Of a stretch of DNA of 64,000 nucleotides, positions 33,434 to 45,023 are shown one piece after another; the first letter of the stretch is position 1; each line of letters starts with the position of its first letter. Source of the DNA: Karalla daura (taxonomy: Eukaryota; Chordata; Actinopteri; Chaetodontiformes; Leiognathidae); assembly GCA_029224185.1 (NCBI GenBank), contig CM055190.1:1219791-1283790 (forward strand), in the 5' to 3' direction. The position numbers and the translations under genes were made by a program. The notes under the pieces are model-generated. The model saw only the letters and a program-made list of their open reading frames with translations, ran no database searches and was not told the origin of the DNA.

Positions 33434-34863
33434 TTAACCTCTGTCATCCAAACAAATTAGACATATATTGGACTTGTTTGCACCTCCTAGGTGCATATAT
33501 GTCTGAGGGTCCGAACACAATGTTGGTGAGGTCTTAAACAGTAGCAGCTGGTTTGGCTTCAATGCTTCCAGGTCATTTGGAACCATGGAGGCTTTGGTGA
33601 TTGGCCTGCTGTTAATTATGGCTTCAGTCTTACAAAGCACTGTGTGAACGCTTTCCTCATTCAAGTTTTGTACTTTCAAGGTCTAGTTGCAAACCTTTGG
33701 AATAGGTTGTATCAACCGTTCCCAAACTCCCCTATGATGTGAGCCCACAGGTGGATTAAAACTCCATTGGATTCCCCCCTGAAGAATGAAATCATGGATC
33801 TGCACCTGATTCCACTGCTCCATGGCCCTCCTGAGCTCCCACTCTGCTCCCTGGGATATTGCTCCATTGTCAGAGCTCAATTCTCAAACTTGACCTCTTC
33901 TGGCAGGGAAATGCCCGAGTGCATTAACAAAGGGGTCGGTGTCCAATGATGCTATGATCTCAACGTGCACCTCTCTGATGGCAAGGTAAGTAAATGTAAC
34001 ACCGTACCTCTTTACCACGCTCCTTCTACTCTTTACCTGGAAAGGTCTGAAGCAGTCAACTCCCATGTGAGTGAATGGTTGTTCATCTGGGACAATTCTT
34101 TCACATGAGGCAAGTCTGCCATCTGCTGGGGAACTGGCAGAGCATTCAGAAGGTGACAAAGAGAAGGAGGTGGTACAGAAGGTGATACACCTTGACAAAA
34201 CTCTTCTGATGTCTGAACTCACACCAACTATCCAGTACTTCTCTCGACATAGAGAGCATATGGCTACGGCCACCATGTCCAACTTCTTGATGTACATGTC
34301 TAAGCAAAAGCTCTGAGATATGGAGGTCCTTTGCCACGATCGCTTGATGTTTCTCTTCCTTTGGCACGGTCAATCTACTGAGCTGACCACCAACTCTCAG
34401 GGTTCCATCTTGCTGCTATGGACAGCTCCTATGGAGATGACTGGACGTCCTAACAGGCTGCCCTTTCTGCAGACTGGCTAGCTCCACAGGAAATCTTTTT
34501 TCCAGGCAAAACTTGATGATGGCAAGCTCAGCTTGGTCCAAGCCTTCCACTGAAAGACTTCTCTGTGCCACTGTCCTGTTTTCTTTGTGTCTTTGGTGAT
34601 GTCAGAATGTGCAAAGGTCAGGTGTAACAGTCTTCTCTTCTTTACACAGGACATGACCAAGCTTTTAATCTTCAAGAGCCATGCCATGCTCTCCTCAGAC
34701 TTGTCCAAGATGAAAAGTACTTCATAAGGTGAGGTACAGCTTTTTTTCCGGGCCTGGACAACATTCCGTGCAGCAATGCTTTTGACCTCCAGGTCGCTAT
34801 GTGAAAGATGCTCAACAGGCCATTCACTCTTAAGCTACGTTGACACCAAAAAGCGGCAGACAC
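33434..34863 (-). mobile_element. Degraded BEL/Pao LTR-retrotransposon pol (integrase region)
   Basis: Minus-strand frames give HVHQEVGHGGRSHMLSMSRE (zinc-binding HHCC region), then GVDCFRPFQVKSRRSVVKRYG, LAIREVHVEIIASLDTD, SSDNGA, QWSFNPPVGSHHRGVWERLI and EAIINSRPIT. This is the ordered integrase signature of Pao-type elements, with the D, D and E positions recognisable. Upstream pieces at 34478-34863 are weaker. Frameshifts separate the pieces, so the copy is dead. LTRs were not found. Confidence 0.85.
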
Positions 34864-35190
34864 GAGAAATTGCTCAAAACCCTCGTGTGGCGTCGCCCGC
34901 CATTGACTTGAAAATCACGTCATTTGCGCTTGAGCTCCAGACACTCTTGAGGCTTGGAAGCTCTGCCTACTCTCATTTCACATCGATCATGGTGGAAACA
35001 ACCACCATTGCCGCGCTTTACTTGTTGTACAAGTCCGAGAGACGGTTCATGACATCGGGGGAGTTTCACGGTCTCCTCCAGGAGCTCCACCCGGCTGGAG
35101 CTGTCTGTTGCCCAGTACGAGGACCTGTTCACTCGGATAGGTGCCAGTATCTCCCGCCTGGACCCCAGCTAAAGCCTGACTACCTGTCTG
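34820..35190 (+). mobile_element. PIF/Harbinger transposase N-terminal remnant
   Basis: The frame reads YKSERRFMTSGEFHGLLQEL, then after a frameshift LSVAQYEDLFTRIGASISRLD. This pattern is typical of the start of Harbinger-type transposases. No catalytic domain follows. Confidence 0.5.
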
Positions 35191-35454
35191 AGGTCAGCTA
35201 CTGTTTTATAATTTGTCTGCTAATTATTGCAAAATTAACATGAAAATATGAGTATAATGATACTGCTAACTTAGCTGATTGGATAGGTGCACATGCAGGG
35301 TTCTCACGCGTCCTAGGAAACCTGAGAAATGCACATGCATGTCTGCTGTCACCTTATCAACATACAACACAGAAACCCTCTCTGGTTGGACAAGTTCCAC
35401 CACAGTCCTGGAAAGTAATTTGTGAGGTGAGGAGGGGGAACCCTGATGTATTTG

Positions 35455-35610
35455 CATGTGTTGTGCTGTCCATCATGGACAATGGTCAGCACCCTCTCCG
35501 TCACACAGTAGAAAGACAGTGGCTGCTGCAACTCCGCTGTTGAAGGGACAGATACAGGAAGTCTTTCCTGCCACATGCCATCACACTGTACAACAACAGC
35601 TAAACATCTG
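35455..35610 (+). mobile_element. LINE ORF2 C-terminal scrap
   Basis: The frame gives MDNGQHPLRHTVERQ and DRYRKSFLPHAITLYNNS, resembling the conserved tail (RYRkSFlP.AI.LyN) of fish CR1/L2-type LINE proteins. Confidence 0.5.
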
Positions 35611-36700
35611 GTCATAACAATCGTCACGACTCACCTTGTGTGTTTGCATAATGAATTTCCTGCTCTGATCTCAAATCCTGGCAGCCATTTTATTTATTTA
35701 GATTACATTTTATGTAATACCTGGCAGCCATTTAAATTACATTTTACTTTTTAATTTTTATATTGCTCTTTTATATATATTATATTGTTCTTTTTACTGT
35801 TTGTGCAGCGAGTGAGTGAGATGGAGTCACTGCCAGGCCTGGAAAGAGTCGAAGCAAACAGCTCTGCAGGAGAGGCCATCGGGGATCAGGAGACCATCAC
35901 AGCCTCCTTCTCTCCAGAGGGAGCGCTTCCATGGCAGCACTGCATACAGTACACAAGCACCCCACAGACGGCTCTTTTAAGAGCCACCCAAACAAAAGTA
36001 TAGAGTCATGCTCCTGTAATATAACCACAATTGATGTACGTAAGCATGTACCAGTTATTGTGCTTGTACCATGTTCCATCATACTGACCTGCCTGATATT
36101 ACGCCATCAAACGTTTTCTTTATTGTAACTACCATTTAGAAACTATCCAGTCGACACAAGTGGACGCAAATATAACAATTGTGACAATATATATCCTACA
36201 CTATGTATCCTATTCTATACTATGGGGTAACTATCTTACAAGCGCGACATGAGGCAGTAGCTGTGAGTACGATAGTCTATTGCCCTCATTGTTATTGTTG
36301 TGGATTTCTCTCTGCATTTCTCTCTATCCTCTCCTAAGTTTCCTACTTCTAGAGCACTTTCGCTGCCACTACTATCTCCTTTGTTATCTAGTTTAGGAGC
36401 AATCGAAACCTAAATAGTCCAATCTAGATCGTGGTGGGTGGGTTAGACCTCCCCCACAAACACTCCTCTGCTGCTCTCCTGCTCACGTGCACTACTGCTA
36501 ATGTAGCGCTGTAGCTCAGCAGAAGTTTCAGCCCTCCTCAGCTGAAGACCGACTGAAGGCCAGCGAGCCTTCTGTCGCGAGTCTGCTGAGTGGATCTGTG
36601 TATTGCTCTCTCTTATTAGCCACTTATTAGCCTCTCTCTCTTATTAGTCACAGCTACGTGTCTCACCATTCCTCTCATCTCCAACACTCATAGACAGCCT
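35611..36700. other. Gene-free spacer
   Basis: AT-rich, with short unassigned frames. No gene or clear repeat was recognised. Confidence 0.4.
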
Positions 36701-36819
36701 CACTATTCCAGCAGACAAAGAAACCCAGCTAACCTACAAGCACTTCAGCTTCCTCTCCCACCTCCTCCTCTCTGACTTCCTTCTCTGTTGGGCTCTGAAC
36801 TGTCAATCTGCAGTTAACA

Positions 36820-37760
36820 GAGCTGACTTCATCCCTGCAACCTCTCAGCCTCCTGGCTCTCACTGAGACGTGGATCAAACCAGAAAACTCTGCCACCCCA
36901 GCAGCACTCTCTACCAACTACTCCTTCACTCACACCTCCCTCCTGACGGGCAGAGGAGGGGGGACAGGTCTCCTAATCTCCAAAGAATGGAAATGCACCC
37001 CCCTACTACCCCCACACCATTTCACCTCATTTGAGAACCATGCTGTCCAGGTGTCTGCCCCAGTCCATCCCAGAGTAGTTGTAATCCACTGACCTCCAGG
37101 ACAAACAGGAGAATTTATGGATGAATTTGACGCCCTCCTGTCATCCATTCCCAACCAGGAGTGTCCACGACTCATTCTTGGTGACATGAATATTCACCTA
37201 AATTGTCCAAGCTCAGACAACTTCCTGTCTCTGATAAACTCCTTTGATCGAACACGAGTCTGCTCCCCTCCCACCACAGAGCTGGTAAAGAGCTCGCCCT
37301 AATCCTCACCCACAACTGATCCACAGACTGCCTCACAGTCACACCTCTGCACGTCTCTGACCACTTCTTCACTAACTTTATAATAACGCCTCAATCACTC
37401 CAGTCACCTCCACCTTCTCTGGCGTCATTCCACCACAACCTCCACAGTCTGTCAGTCACACCCACTTCTCTTCTGCAGAGCACCTGCTTTACCCACACTT
37501 GCCTCCTCTTCCTCTCTGGAGGTAAATGAGGCCAGAGAGTCTCTGTTCCACCCGGTCTCCTGCCTGGACAGCCTGTGTCCTCTGTCCAACAAGGCTGCTC
37601 ACCCCCCCTCCCCCCCCCCCCCCCCAACCAAACCATGGCGAACAACACCATCCGTGAACTACGCAGCACCTTCAGAGCTGCAGAGAGAAAATGGCACAAA
37701 ACCAAAGAACCTGGCGATCTCAAAGCTTACCAGTCACTCCTGGCCTCCTTCTCCTCTAGC
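36820..37760 (+). mobile_element. L2-like LINE endonuclease fragment
   Basis: Plus-strand frames encode LTETWIKPENSATPAAL, GRGGGTGLLISKEW, RVVVIH.PPG, FDALLSSIP and LILGDMNIHL. These are the ordered blocks of the apurinic endonuclease domain of non-LTR elements. Next comes TFRAAERKWHKTKEPGDLKAYQSLL, the linker before the reverse transcriptase. In-frame stops make it inactive. Confidence 0.75.
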
Positions 37761-37764
37761 ATCT

Positions 37765-37865
37765 CCTCCAGCATCTCCTCACTCAATTTTGATACTCTTC
37801 TGCTCCTCTGCTCCTCACATCCAACCACGTTCTGCTCCCCTGTAAGGCACAGGGGGGCAGCAGTT
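37765..37865. repeat. Dispersed repeat copy C
   Basis: CTCACTCAATTTTGATACTC..CTGCTCCTCTGCTCCTC..CATCCAAC..GTTCTGC matches the copies near 29.4 and 29.85 kb. It abuts the L2-like LINE fragment. Confidence 0.5.
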
Positions 37866-39900
37866 TAAGTGCGAGTGTGAATTTTAATCCTCCTTCTTTA
37901 TCTACAATTACACAGAGATGGGTTTTATTCTGACACACCGTGTACATACAGTATCTTCTGCTTCTCTTCCTTTCTGTTGCAACAAGGCAAGCAAACTAGG
38001 CACTTGCTGAGGGCCCCAGCCCCTGAGCTGCTACAGACAACGCCTGGTTATGAATTATATGCAAAGAAAAATTGTGTGCACCCCTTTAAATCCTGTGACA
38101 GTCAATGCAAGAAAGTACAATAGTGCTATTATCGTGATCCCCTTTCATGTGGCCCCTCCCATTATGGTGGCAAGCCGGCCAGGTTCTCAAATTCTGACTT
38201 CTGCATGATTCTGGTGTCTCTGTATGAGACAACAGAGTTTTCAGAGTTAACTCAGTTATTAGAGTTAGACGAGTTATCCCTCAGGAAGCCATAAAAGAAA
38301 GAAGCAAAATGAAGAGGGAGAGTAGAAAAAAACATGACAGTGGTAAGTGATCATTTACAATTAACTTGGATAAATCAGGTATGTATGTTGTACAAATGGT
38401 GTAATTTAGCAGCAGGTAGGCTAAGCACCTTGTTTATGTTAGCTTGTTTATGCTAGCTACCAGCTGCCTTACAGTCAATGTTAATGAACATGAGCAGCTA
38501 GTACAAGTTTTTTTTTCAAATGGGCTGATGGTGTGTTATATTAACAGAATATTGAAACGCAGATCTGTTCCAGATTCACTGCTTAACGTATTTAATAACA
38601 AGACATTGCAAAAGGCTAATGTTTGTAACTTCGTTTTTGAAGAAAGTGGCCTAGGCTTAGGCCTAGGCATGAGGTGCATCTGTCTAATACTCAGACAACA
38701 GCTCAATGTTTAAATCCGATATGTTAAGATAAGTATGCTAGCAACTCTGTGTATTAAACATGAACATTATCTTGGGTGTTTTAAGCATTGGTAGCTGTGA
38801 AAGGAGCTGGATTCATTCTAAATATCAAAATCAGACAAAGGTGCTAATGTACTAATACTGCTTCTGGGGTTAAATACTGTGGCTCAAAAGAGCCAACAAC
38901 ACTTGACCCTTGATCAAAACAACGTAAACCCATTCATGAGACACGTAACATTTCTTGACAGCCAAGAGTCACAGGGAGTCAATCTGAGAATTACATGAAC
39001 AAACTCCAAAACCCAATATGCTCAACAGGCGAAGAGATGTTTTGACCAAAATTACAAACTCAAAGATAAATTAAATTACAAAAATACACTAGCTTACATT
39101 ATATCATAAATTCAAATATATAAAGTTAATACTTTAATGTTTTGAACATGTTCAGAACTTTTGACACATAGCCTTATGGGATCCATATTAACAATAACAG
39201 CTTTTTATCAGCTGACCTAACACATCAAATATGTCTACCGTTTGTGTATGTGAGAAAGTGTGTGAGTGTATGGGTGTATATGTGTGTGTGACAAAGAGAG
39301 CGACTTCAGTCAAGCAAAACTGTCTTGTTGATCTTGACACAAACATGCTGCTCCAGAGATGTGGTTGCTCTGTTCCTCAGGCCAGATGACAGCAGTCCAC
39401 TCTCTGAGAAGATGCTGGGTTGTACTGAGCTGCCGGGTTCTGCATTTGAGACTGTGCTACCCTCCTCAGTGGCACCATGTCAGTGGGGAATCATGTGCGT
39501 GTGCGTGTGCGTGTGTGTGTGTATATATATAATCCTTGTGTGTGTATATATAGGTATCTCTTGCCTTCTGTGTGTTTCATACACTGATAGCACCCACAGG
39601 ATAACAGATGTATGATGTATGTTCATAATGAACCCCAATATTAGATATGAAATCATGACATGACAATAACTATGTGAAAATTTAAGTTTTGAAACATAAA
39701 TACCAATTTGGATTGGCATTTTGTATTTTGAAAAAGGTTAGGAGAGTGTGTATATGAGAGCAATCATTTACCTCCATTTCCTTTTTTTTTATGGGGTTAA
39801 TATCATTGAAAGCTTACAACACTTATTTCTGCATATCACATCATTACATTCTATATCCAAATATAAAGGTAAATATGATTAATAAGTAGGGCACTATAAC
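37866..39900. other. AT-rich gene-free spacer
   Basis: No coding sequence was recognised. A GCGT/GTAT simple repeat lies near 39495-39550. Confidence 0.5.
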
Positions 39901-40420
39901 CACACTCACCGCTCTCCAGTCTCTCTAGTCTCCTCTTCCTCCTCGTCTGTCCCCTCTGACTCCATCCACAGTTGCCAGACCACCTCCGGCACCTCCTGGG
40001 GCGACCTGTGAGCCATCTACAGACTCTTCACTTTGTGCTTGGCTCTTATCTTTTAGCAGCCGCACACCTGTGATTACGTTGGAGCCGTTATGTCAGAGTA
40101 GCACCTTGTCTTTCTTTTGGATCCCTGATTTTGTACTTCCTACCCCTCCTTTCTTTTTATGGTCTAAATACTTGTGAGAGCTGCTTGTTGGGTATGATGC
40201 ATCCAGACCCCTCAGGTTATCAGGGACAGATCTACTCAGTGTCTCCAGGGTCAGAACCAAGCAGGGTGAAGCTGAGGTGTCAGCTCATTTAAATCAGAGC
40301 TGAAGACATTATTGTTTACTGCAGTTTTCCTATAGTGTCTATAGCGATCTGCTGCAAACTGTGAACTGCCTTGTGTAAGAATGGAAATATACAAGTAAAC
40401 TTGCCATGCCATTTTCATTT
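39900..40420 (+). mobile_element. LINE 3' tail (L2-type)
   Basis: The end, with CTCAGGTTATCAGGGACAG, then GTGTAAGAATGGAAATATAC and ACTTGCCATGCC, resembles the conserved 3' end of fish L2 elements. It may belong to the same family as the fragment at 36820-37760. Confidence 0.5.
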
Positions 40421-40842
40421 GTAAACATTAATTTATGCAGCATATTTAAACAGTACTGACCGCAGCTATGCTTCCCATTTCATTTTTCCTGATCTAGTAT
40501 CTATCTCCTCTCTACACTGTCATCCAACACTCTCATAGTTGTGATATTGTATTTTATTTTATTATTATTTCATTTTGTAAACTTCTCTTACGTTTTACAG
40601 CGATGGAGTGGGAGGACACAGTCGCAGTGTCAGGCTGCAGCCGCTGGAGGAGGACCGAGCGCCGCCTCATCCCCCCTCTCTCTTTCTCTCACTATTTCAC
40701 ACACACACATACACACATGCACAAAATGGAGAGTGTGTGTGTTTGTGTATGGGGCTGGGGGGGGGCTCAGACAGATGTGATGCTGGGCGGGGATAAACTT
40801 TCTCCTCCGCGGTCCTTGATGCACCTCTGCTGCTCACCTGCT

Positions 40843-40843
<1 letters not shown>

Positions 40844-40895
<52 letters not shown>

Positions 40896-40911
40896 CCCCC
40901 ACCGACTCGCA

Positions 40912-40991
<80 letters not shown>

Positions 40992-40993
40992 AC
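40844..40993. repeat. (CT)n-(CACG)n-(CA)n compound microsatellite
   Basis: About 25 CT units, a C run, ACGC units, then about 30 CA units lie upstream of kcna4. Confidence 0.97.
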
Positions 40994-41488
40994 ACACCCC
41001 TCCCTCACTCCACCGGTGTTTCCGGGCAGGGCTGCCGCAGCACCGGGGGCTTCACAGGAACAGACCGGGCTGGAGGAGCCGCGGAGCCGCCGCAGGAGGA
41101 CAGGGAGGCGCTGCCTGGACCCCCACCACCAGACACCGAGACGGGAGCAGCTGCCCTCCCTCAGCTCTCCTCCGCCACCCCCACCCCCTCACACATGTAA
41201 GTACGGCTGTCACAGACACGGAGTCTCAGCGGAGTCACGGTGCGTGATGTCTGAGTTCACCCCGCAACCTCCTCCTCCACCTCCTCCTCCCCCACTATCA
41301 CCTCCATCAGCACCACCTCCATCAGAACTCCCCTCAGCATCAGCATCAGCATCACCTCGTCCACCTCCACCATCCTCATCCTCCCATCACAACACTGATG
41401 ATGATGATGCGCCACTCAAGTTTTCCGCCCTGTTTTTTTTTGAAGGCTTCACACGGAGCCGCAGCAACACGTCCCTCTGGTCCAGGAC

Positions 41489-41622
41489 CTGCTACTGATC
41501 AGAACCTGCGACTGATATCGGACCTGCTACTGATATAGGACCTGCGACTGATCCAGGACCTGCTACTGATCAGAACCTGCTACTGATATCGGATGTGCTA
41601 CTGATCCAGGACCTGCCAGGAC
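41489..41622. repeat. 22-bp-type tandem repeat (GGACCTGCTACTGATC/ATAT)
   Basis: About six imperfect units lie in the presumed kcna4 5' region. Confidence 0.85.
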
Positions 41623-42024
41623 CTACTCTGCGTCCTCGCGGTTCGGAACCGTCAGCAGCTGTGTTGCCACCCACCGGTTACGGAGAAAGAAGCTGATCCT
41701 TCGATACCGGGAGGAGGAGGAGGAGGAAGGAGGGTTCTACCGTGACTGTGACTGATGATGCACAACAAATAAAAGCGGAGCCGCAAGTTTGACACGCGCA
41801 CAGGTGATGCCACCTGCGTGCCTGGCGCGCGCCTGCTCCCGTCGATGACGTCATCCCGGCCAGTCTGAGGAGGGGGGGGGACCTGCTGACATGTAACGGG
41901 CCACGTGGAGCCCGCGTGGACTGGACCAAGCCGCGAGCCTCTCTGGTCACCGCACCCAGCACGAGCCCCCTCCCTGATTGAAGAGCTGGACCGTGAGCAC
42001 GCGGACCCTGAACACCTGTCCGAC

Positions 42025-44103
42025 ATGGAGTTCGCCATGGTGGGGGCGGACGGCGCGTGCAACACTCACCTGCCCTACGGATATGCCCAGGCCCGCGCAC
42101 GGGAGAGGGAGCGCGAGCGCCAGGCTGCACAGGCGCGTGCGGCGGCGGCAGCGGAGGGGGGAGGAGGAGGAGGAGGAGGAGGAGGAGGAGGTGGTGCGGG
42201 AGGGTCCACCTCCTCCTCGTGCGCTCATCTCCTTAACAACCGCCAGCATCAGTCTCGCACCGCCTCCTCCTCCGCGTGCGCCAACATCAGCAGCTGCGGT
42301 GCCGCCTCGCGCCCCCCTCCCTGCTTCTCCTCCTCCTGTTCCTCCTCCTCGGCCCCCACCTCCTCCTCCTCTTCCTCCTCCACCTCCTCCTCCTCGCAGG
42401 AGCCTCTCGCAGCTCTCAGAGAGAAGCCGCGCGGCGCGAGGCGCTGGAGCCGCACAAGGCTGCGGCAGTCGGAGCTCGCGCTGCTCGGGTCCGAGGAGGA
42501 CATGATGATCCAGGAGGAGGAAGAGGAGGCGGAGGGGGGCTCCGAGGAGGAGAGGGAGAAGGAGGTGGAGGAGGAGGAGCGGGGCCTCCGCTCCAGCTTC
42601 ATGTGCGACATGGAGGAGGAGGACGCGGTGTCGGTGACTGATCGGCGGCCTCAGGCCGGTTACGGCCCGGGCTCCGGCTCCGGGTTCCTGGACTGCAGCT
42701 GCTGCTGTGAGCGCGTGGTGATCAACGTGTCCGGGCTGCGCTTCGAGACGCAGCTGAAGACACTCAGCCAGTTCCCGGACACGCTGCTCGGAGACCCGGA
42801 CAAGAGGATCCGCTACTTCGACCCGCTGCGTAACGAGTACTTCTTCGACCGGAACCGGCCCAGCTTCGACGCCATCCTGTACTACTACCAGTCCGGGGGG
42901 AGGCTCAAGAGACCGGTCAACGTGCCCTTCGACATCTTCTCGGAGGAGGTCAAGTTTTACGAGCTGGGAGACGAGGCCATCCTCAAGTTTCGTGAGGACG
43001 AGGGCTTCGTGAAGGAGGAGGAGAAGCCGCTACCCGAAGACGAGTTTAAGCGGCAGATCTGGCTCCTGTTCGAGTACCCGGAGTCGTCGAGCCCTGCGCG
43101 GGGCATTGCCGTGGTCTCCGTGCTCGTCATCGTCATCTCGATCGTCATCTTCTGCCTAGAGACGCTGCCGGAGTTCCGGGATGAGAAGGAGTACCTGCAG
43201 CCTCCACGGAACTCCTCGGAGCTGGACCCGGGCTTCACCCCTTTCAACGACCCCTTTTTCATCGTGGAGACCGTGTGCATCATCTGGTTCTCCTTCGAGA
43301 TCATCGTGCGCTTCTTCGCCAGCCCCAGCAAGCCTGCCTTCTTCAAGAACATTATGAACTCCATCGACATCGTGTCCATCCTGCCCTACTTCATCACGCT
43401 GGGCACGGACCTGGCTCAGCACCAGGGCAACGGGCAGCAGGCGATGAGCTTCGCCATCCTGCGGATCATCCGCCTGGTCCGGGTCTTCAGGATCTTCAAG
43501 CTGTCGCGTCACTCCAAGGGTCTGCAGATCCTGGGCCACACGCTGCGGGCCAGCATGCGAGAGCTGGCGCTGCTCATCTTCTTCCTGGTCATCGGAGTCA
43601 TCCTCTTCTCCAGCGCCGTCTACTTCGCGGAGGCGGACGAGCCAACGTCGCAGTTCACCAGCATCCCGGACGCCTTCTGGTGGGCGGTGGTGACCATGAC
43701 CACGGTGGGCTACGGGGACATGAAGCCCATCACGGTGGGCGGGAAGATCGTGGGGTCTCTGTGCGCCATCGCGGGCGTCCTGACCATCGCGCTGCCGGTC
43801 CCGGTCATCGTGTCCAACTTCAACTACTTCTACCACCGGGAGACCGACCATGAGGACCAGGCCCCCCCCGCGGACCCCCTCCCTCCTGGCTGCCCCTACT
43901 TCCCAGACCTGCTCAGGAAGTTCAAGGGCTCCCCGTCCGGCTCGTCCCTGGGGGACAAGGCGGAATACATGGAGATGGAGGAGGGGGTGACGGAGTCGCT
44001 GTGCGGCCTGGATAAGAGCCCCAGTAAAGGGAACGGCACGGAGCTGGGCCGGAGGAGCAGCAGGACGAGCAGCAACTCAAAGTCCGTCCAGACGGACGTG
44101 TGA
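42025..44103 (+). CDS. kcna4: Voltage-gated potassium channel Kv1.4, single coding exon
   Basis: Kv1.4 is the A-type (rapidly inactivating) Shaker channel of neurons and heart. I chose the ATG at 42025 (692 residues; human about 653) because MEFAMVGADGACNTHLPYGY matches the Kv1.4 inactivation ball, including the redox-sensitive cysteine (C12) and PYGYAQARARERER. An in-frame ATG at 41905 would add 40 residues. Next are a poly-Gly/Ser and Glu-rich variable region, then the T1 tetramerisation domain (from ERVVINVSGLRFETQ near residue 230). The six-helix channel follows: S1 about 360-381, S4 with R480, R483, R486, R489, K492 and R495 at three-residue spacing, selectivity filter TVGYGD at 560-565, K567 in the outer mouth, and PVP in S6. 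The C-terminus is QTDV, a class I PDZ ligand. Large antisense ORFs are shadows. The gene diverges from fshb, as in human 11p14.1. Confidence 0.97.
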   Translation: MEFAMVGADGACNTHLPYGYAQARARERERERQAAQARAAAAAEGGGGGGGGGGGGGAGGSTSSSCAHLLNNRQHQSRTASSSACANISSCGAASRPPPCFSSSCSSSSAPTSSSSSSSTSSSSQEPLAALREKPRGARRWSRTRLRQSELALLGSEEDMMIQEEEEEAEGGSEEEREKEVEEEERGLRSSFMCDMEEEDAVSVTDRRPQAGYGPGSGSGFLDCSCCCERVVINVSGLRFETQLKTLSQFPDTLLGDPDKRIRYFDPLRNEYFFDRNRPSFDAILYYYQSGGRLKRPVNVPFDIFSEEVKFYELGDEAILKFREDEGFVKEEEKPLPEDEFKRQIWLLFEYPESSSPARGIAVVSVLVIVISIVIFCLETLPEFRDEKEYLQPPRNSSELDPGFTPFNDPFFIVETVCIIWFSFEIIVRFFASPSKPAFFKNIMNSIDIVSILPYFITLGTDLAQHQGNGQQAMSFAILRIIRLVRVFRIFKLSRHSKGLQILGHTLRASMRELALLIFFLVIGVILFSSAVYFAEADEPTSQFTSIPDAFWWAVVTMTTVGYGDMKPITVGGKIVGSLCAIAGVLTIALPVPVIVSNFNYFYHRETDHEDQAPPADPLPPGCPYFPDLLRKFKGSPSGSSLGDKAEYMEMEEGVTESLCGLDKSPSKGNGTELGRRSSRTSSNSKSVQTDV

Positions 44104-44185
44104 CGGCGTCTGGGTCTGGATCAGTCCCGAAGGAGGAAGGAAACCCTAACCCCGTAGTCTGCCTGGACAGGTGGTCCTCCACACT

Positions 44186-44187
<2 letters not shown>

Positions 44188-44227
<40 letters not shown>
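44188..44227. repeat. (CA)n in the kcna4 3' UTR
   Basis: About 19 CA units, 85 bp after the stop codon. Confidence 0.95.
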
Positions 44228-44228
<1 letters not shown>

Positions 44229-44428
44229 CTGCAGAACTGCAGAACTGTCAGGAGTATTGACCACTGATTAGTGATTGATCAGACCACAGCCCTAACCCTA
44301 ATCCTGGACAGACAGGCTATGCATTCGCACTTTATGAGTTTCATCCATCAGTAATAACGATAGTAGTTATGATGATGGTAGCAGAGAGGGTGGTGGGGAT
44401 GGGGGGTTGATAATTTTTGCTGTTATGC

Positions 44429-44434
44429 AATAAA
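44429..44434 (+). terminator. kcna4: Polyadenylation signal of kcna4
   Basis: AATAAA lies about 325 bp after the TGA, followed by a T/G-rich stretch. Confidence 0.75.
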
Positions 44435-45023
44435 GTTTCTATTTGTTTGCACTAAAGTAGACTCTGACTGGGTTCGGCTGCTTTTTCTTTCTAAGACAGA
44501 AGCTGTAAAACTGTAGGCCGCTCCGTGTGGCTCCTCCACCTCCACCTAGTCCTCCTGAGCCCCCCCTCCAGGGCGTCTGACCCCTCCCCTCAGGGGGGAG
44601 AGACTGAAGGTGTCAACACGCTCTGTCAGTTGCTGCCACAAGTATTGGACTCCAGGGGGTCAAGGGGAAGCCAGACAGCAGAGTAGGAGTTAATAGGAGA
44701 GGGGGGCTGGGGGGGGGGGTCAGTCACCAGTTAAACCAGTTACAGCAGATACACCAGATCTCTGACCCGTCCACACTTCCAGGCCAGGAGCAGCCTCCCT
44801 CAGAGCACAGAGTCCACACTAGCCTCCCCTAGATCCCCCACCCCACCCCCCAGCTCCACAGAACCACCTCAGAGACAGTATCCCTTTACAAGGACGCACA
44901 CAGAGGCTCTGACAGCAGCGGGACTGTGCTGAGGAGCTCCAGGGAGGGGCTGGGCAGATGTGCCCCCCCCCCCACCCCCCACCCCTCCTCTCCCAGCTGC
45001 ACAACCTGGTTTCTCTCCTCCAG

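Larger units (their letters stand above)
40600..42024 (+). promoter_or_regulatory. kcna4: kcna4 upstream region and probable 5' UTR
   Basis: A (CT)n-C-(ACGC)n-(CA)n block lies at 40844-40993. It is followed by GC-rich sequence with a strong donor, CACAT|GTAAGTAC at 41196-41197, so a noncoding first exon may end near 41196. A tandem CCTGCTACTGATATCGGA-type repeat occupies 41489-41622. Kv1 genes normally have noncoding 5' exons and one coding exon; the acceptor here is not resolved. Confidence 0.45.

Noticed and set aside
40603..41247. 214-codon ORF upstream of kcna4
   Set aside because: It is mostly CT and CA microsatellite translation. It is treated as 5' region instead.
43156..43853. Large ORFs antisense or out of frame in kcna4
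   Set aside because: They are GC-rich shadow frames of the conserved channel sequence and show no independent homology.
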